Shown in pieces: positions 33,911 to 34,628 of a stretch of DNA of 34,628 bases. Made by a program: the position numbers and the translations under genes. A model generated the notes under the pieces. It had not been told where the DNA came from. It was given only the letters and a program-made list of their open reading frames with translations, and did not search any database. This DNA is from Candidatus Planktophila sp. (GTDB lineage: Bacteria; Actinomycetota; Actinomycetes; Nanopelagicales; Nanopelagicaceae). The DNA lies in contig JAUSFN010000042.1 of assembly GCA_030649935.1 (NCBI GenBank), positions 1-34,628 on the forward strand, in the 5' to 3' direction. Numbering within the stretch: the stretch's first letter is position 1; every line of letters begins with the position of its first letter.

Positions 33911-34628
33911 CTAGGACTGCGACCAGCGAGAAGTCATCGGTAATCTGCGATCTTTTCCAAAGGCACGCGCTGAGGTTTTAGTGCCGGGTGGATATTGGCG
34001 ACGCTTATATTCGGCCCTATCTACAAGGCTAATAACGCGCGTGACCAGCGCTGGATCAAATCCATCTTTTATTAACACCTCATAACCATGATCTTCATCG
34101 ACGTATAGACGCAAAAGTTGATCTAGAAGAGTGTAATCAGGCAGAGAGTCTCTATCTTTTTGATCAGGTCGTAGCTCAGCGCTGGGCTCTTTAGTTATTG
34201 AGCGCTCCGGGATTGGAGGCGTGAGGCCCTCACTATGAGCCTTTGAATTGCGCCACTTAGCTAATCTCCAGACATCGCTCTTATAAATATCTTTAATCGG
34301 TGCAAAGCCGCCCACAGCATCGCCATACAAAGTTGAATATCCAACGGCAAGCTCGCTCTTATTTCCAGTTGCTACAACAATATGTCCCTCAGAGTTAGAG
34401 ATGCCCATCAAGGTAGTGCCCCGCACACGCGCCTGTAGATTTTCTTCAGCAACTCCACTCAAGTTCAAATTAGCCAAAAAGGAATCGACCATAGGAGCAA
34501 TGGGGACGGTGCGAAAGTTAATGCCTGTCGCATCGGCTAACGCCTGTGCATCTTCAACTGAATGGTGTGACGAATACTTACTTGGCATAGCAACTCCATA
34601 AACATTCTGAGCACCGACGGCATCGATA
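33911..34628 (-). CDS. nadE: NAD+ synthetase, C-terminal part (cut by window edge)
   Basis: Makes NAD from deamido-NAD. The frame runs off the right edge; in frame, the first visible residues read IDAVGAQNVYGVAMPSKYSS. It shows the synthetase-domain motifs NLQARVRGTTLMGISN, the ATGNKSELAVGYSTLYGD ATP/substrate segment, GGFAPIKDIYKSDVWRLAKWRN, IPERSITKEPSAELRPDQKDRDSLPDY (given in overlapping parts of the family pattern) and the final KRRQYPPGTKTSARAFGKDRRLPMT. The pyrophosphatase-loop SGGxDS and any N-terminal glutaminase domain are outside the window, though the long C-terminus resembles the glutamine-dependent form. Confidence 0.95.
   Translation of the reverse strand, partial: IDAVGAQNVYGVAMPSKYSSHHSVEDAQALADATGINFRTVPIAPMVDSFLANLNLSGVAEENLQARVRGTTLMGISNSEGHIVVATGNKSELAVGYSTLYGDAVGGFAPIKDIYKSDVWRLAKWRNSKAHSEGLTPPIPERSITKEPSAELRPDQKDRDSLPDYTLLDQLLRLYVDEDHGYEVLIKDGFDPALVTRVISLVDRAEYKRRQYPPGTKTSARAFGKDRRLPMTSRWSQS

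Overview
The window reads as a chromosomal segment of a low-GC, streamlined actinobacterium, most likely a freshwater acI-type lineage (Nanopelagicales, Planktophila/Nanopelagicus-like). This placement is inferred from protein content, not from a marker-gene search. Supporting signs are an actinobacterial gene set (GlnA2-like glutamine synthetase, homodimeric-type glycyl-tRNA synthetase, leuA with a Leu-codon leader peptide), an AT-rich composition unusual for actinobacteria, near-zero intergenic space with many overlapping gene ends, and many starts that look leaderless (a TANNNT -10 box 5-9 bases before the start codon). No insertion sequence, prophage or CRISPR array is visible, and no stretch above 300 bases lacks a gene.

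Layout. 1-2.4 kb: a small accessory patch with a truncated membrane protein, a DUF1801 protein, a class I fructose-bisphosphate aldolase, and a second inverted copy of the membrane protein gene. 2.5-4.6 kb (minus strand): a sulfur operon sqr - dsrC/tusE-like - dsrE2. 4.8-8.3 kb (plus): NAD(P)H-hydrate dehydratase, a REC-LuxR response regulator, a small protein resembling the DnaX C-terminal domain, and a secreted GH25 muramidase. 8.3-16.8 kb: a contiguous glycerol/galactose block, glpD / glpK / alpha-galactosidase / galT-galE-galK. 16.8-19.3 kb: an ACT-domain protein, an HtrA-type protease, a DoxD-Rieske fusion and tRNA-Asn. 19.4-25.6 kb (minus): dnaG-dgt-ydcF-like-dusB-glyS. 25.7-27.1 kb: an ABM-domain protein diverging from a zip-zur pair with a perfect Zur box. 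27.1-30.4 kb (minus): leuA, recO, uppS. 30.5-34.6 kb: a DinB-like protein, glnA, cysE, cysK and the 3' part of nadE.

How the genes work together. The glycerol/galactose block contains what is needed to split an alpha-galactoside and send galactose through the Leloir pathway and glycerol through GlpK/GlpD. This matches algal or cyanobacterial galactosylglycerols, though that substrate is a hypothesis. The sqr-dsrC-dsrE2 operon suggests oxidation of sulfide with relay of the resulting sulfane sulfur. cysE-cysK makes cysteine and is preceded by a short reading frame with a cysteine-rich end, probably a cysteine-sensing leader. leuA is preceded by a 14-residue leader peptide with four Leu codons and three mutually exclusive stems, a typical attenuator layout. 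zip-zur is a self-regulated zinc uptake unit.

The most distinctive non-coding signals are the cysK and leuA leaders, a 46-base nested inverted repeat over the ACT gene start, and a 20-base bidirectional promoter between the alpha-galactosidase gene and galT whose two -10 boxes lie on the same seven base pairs.
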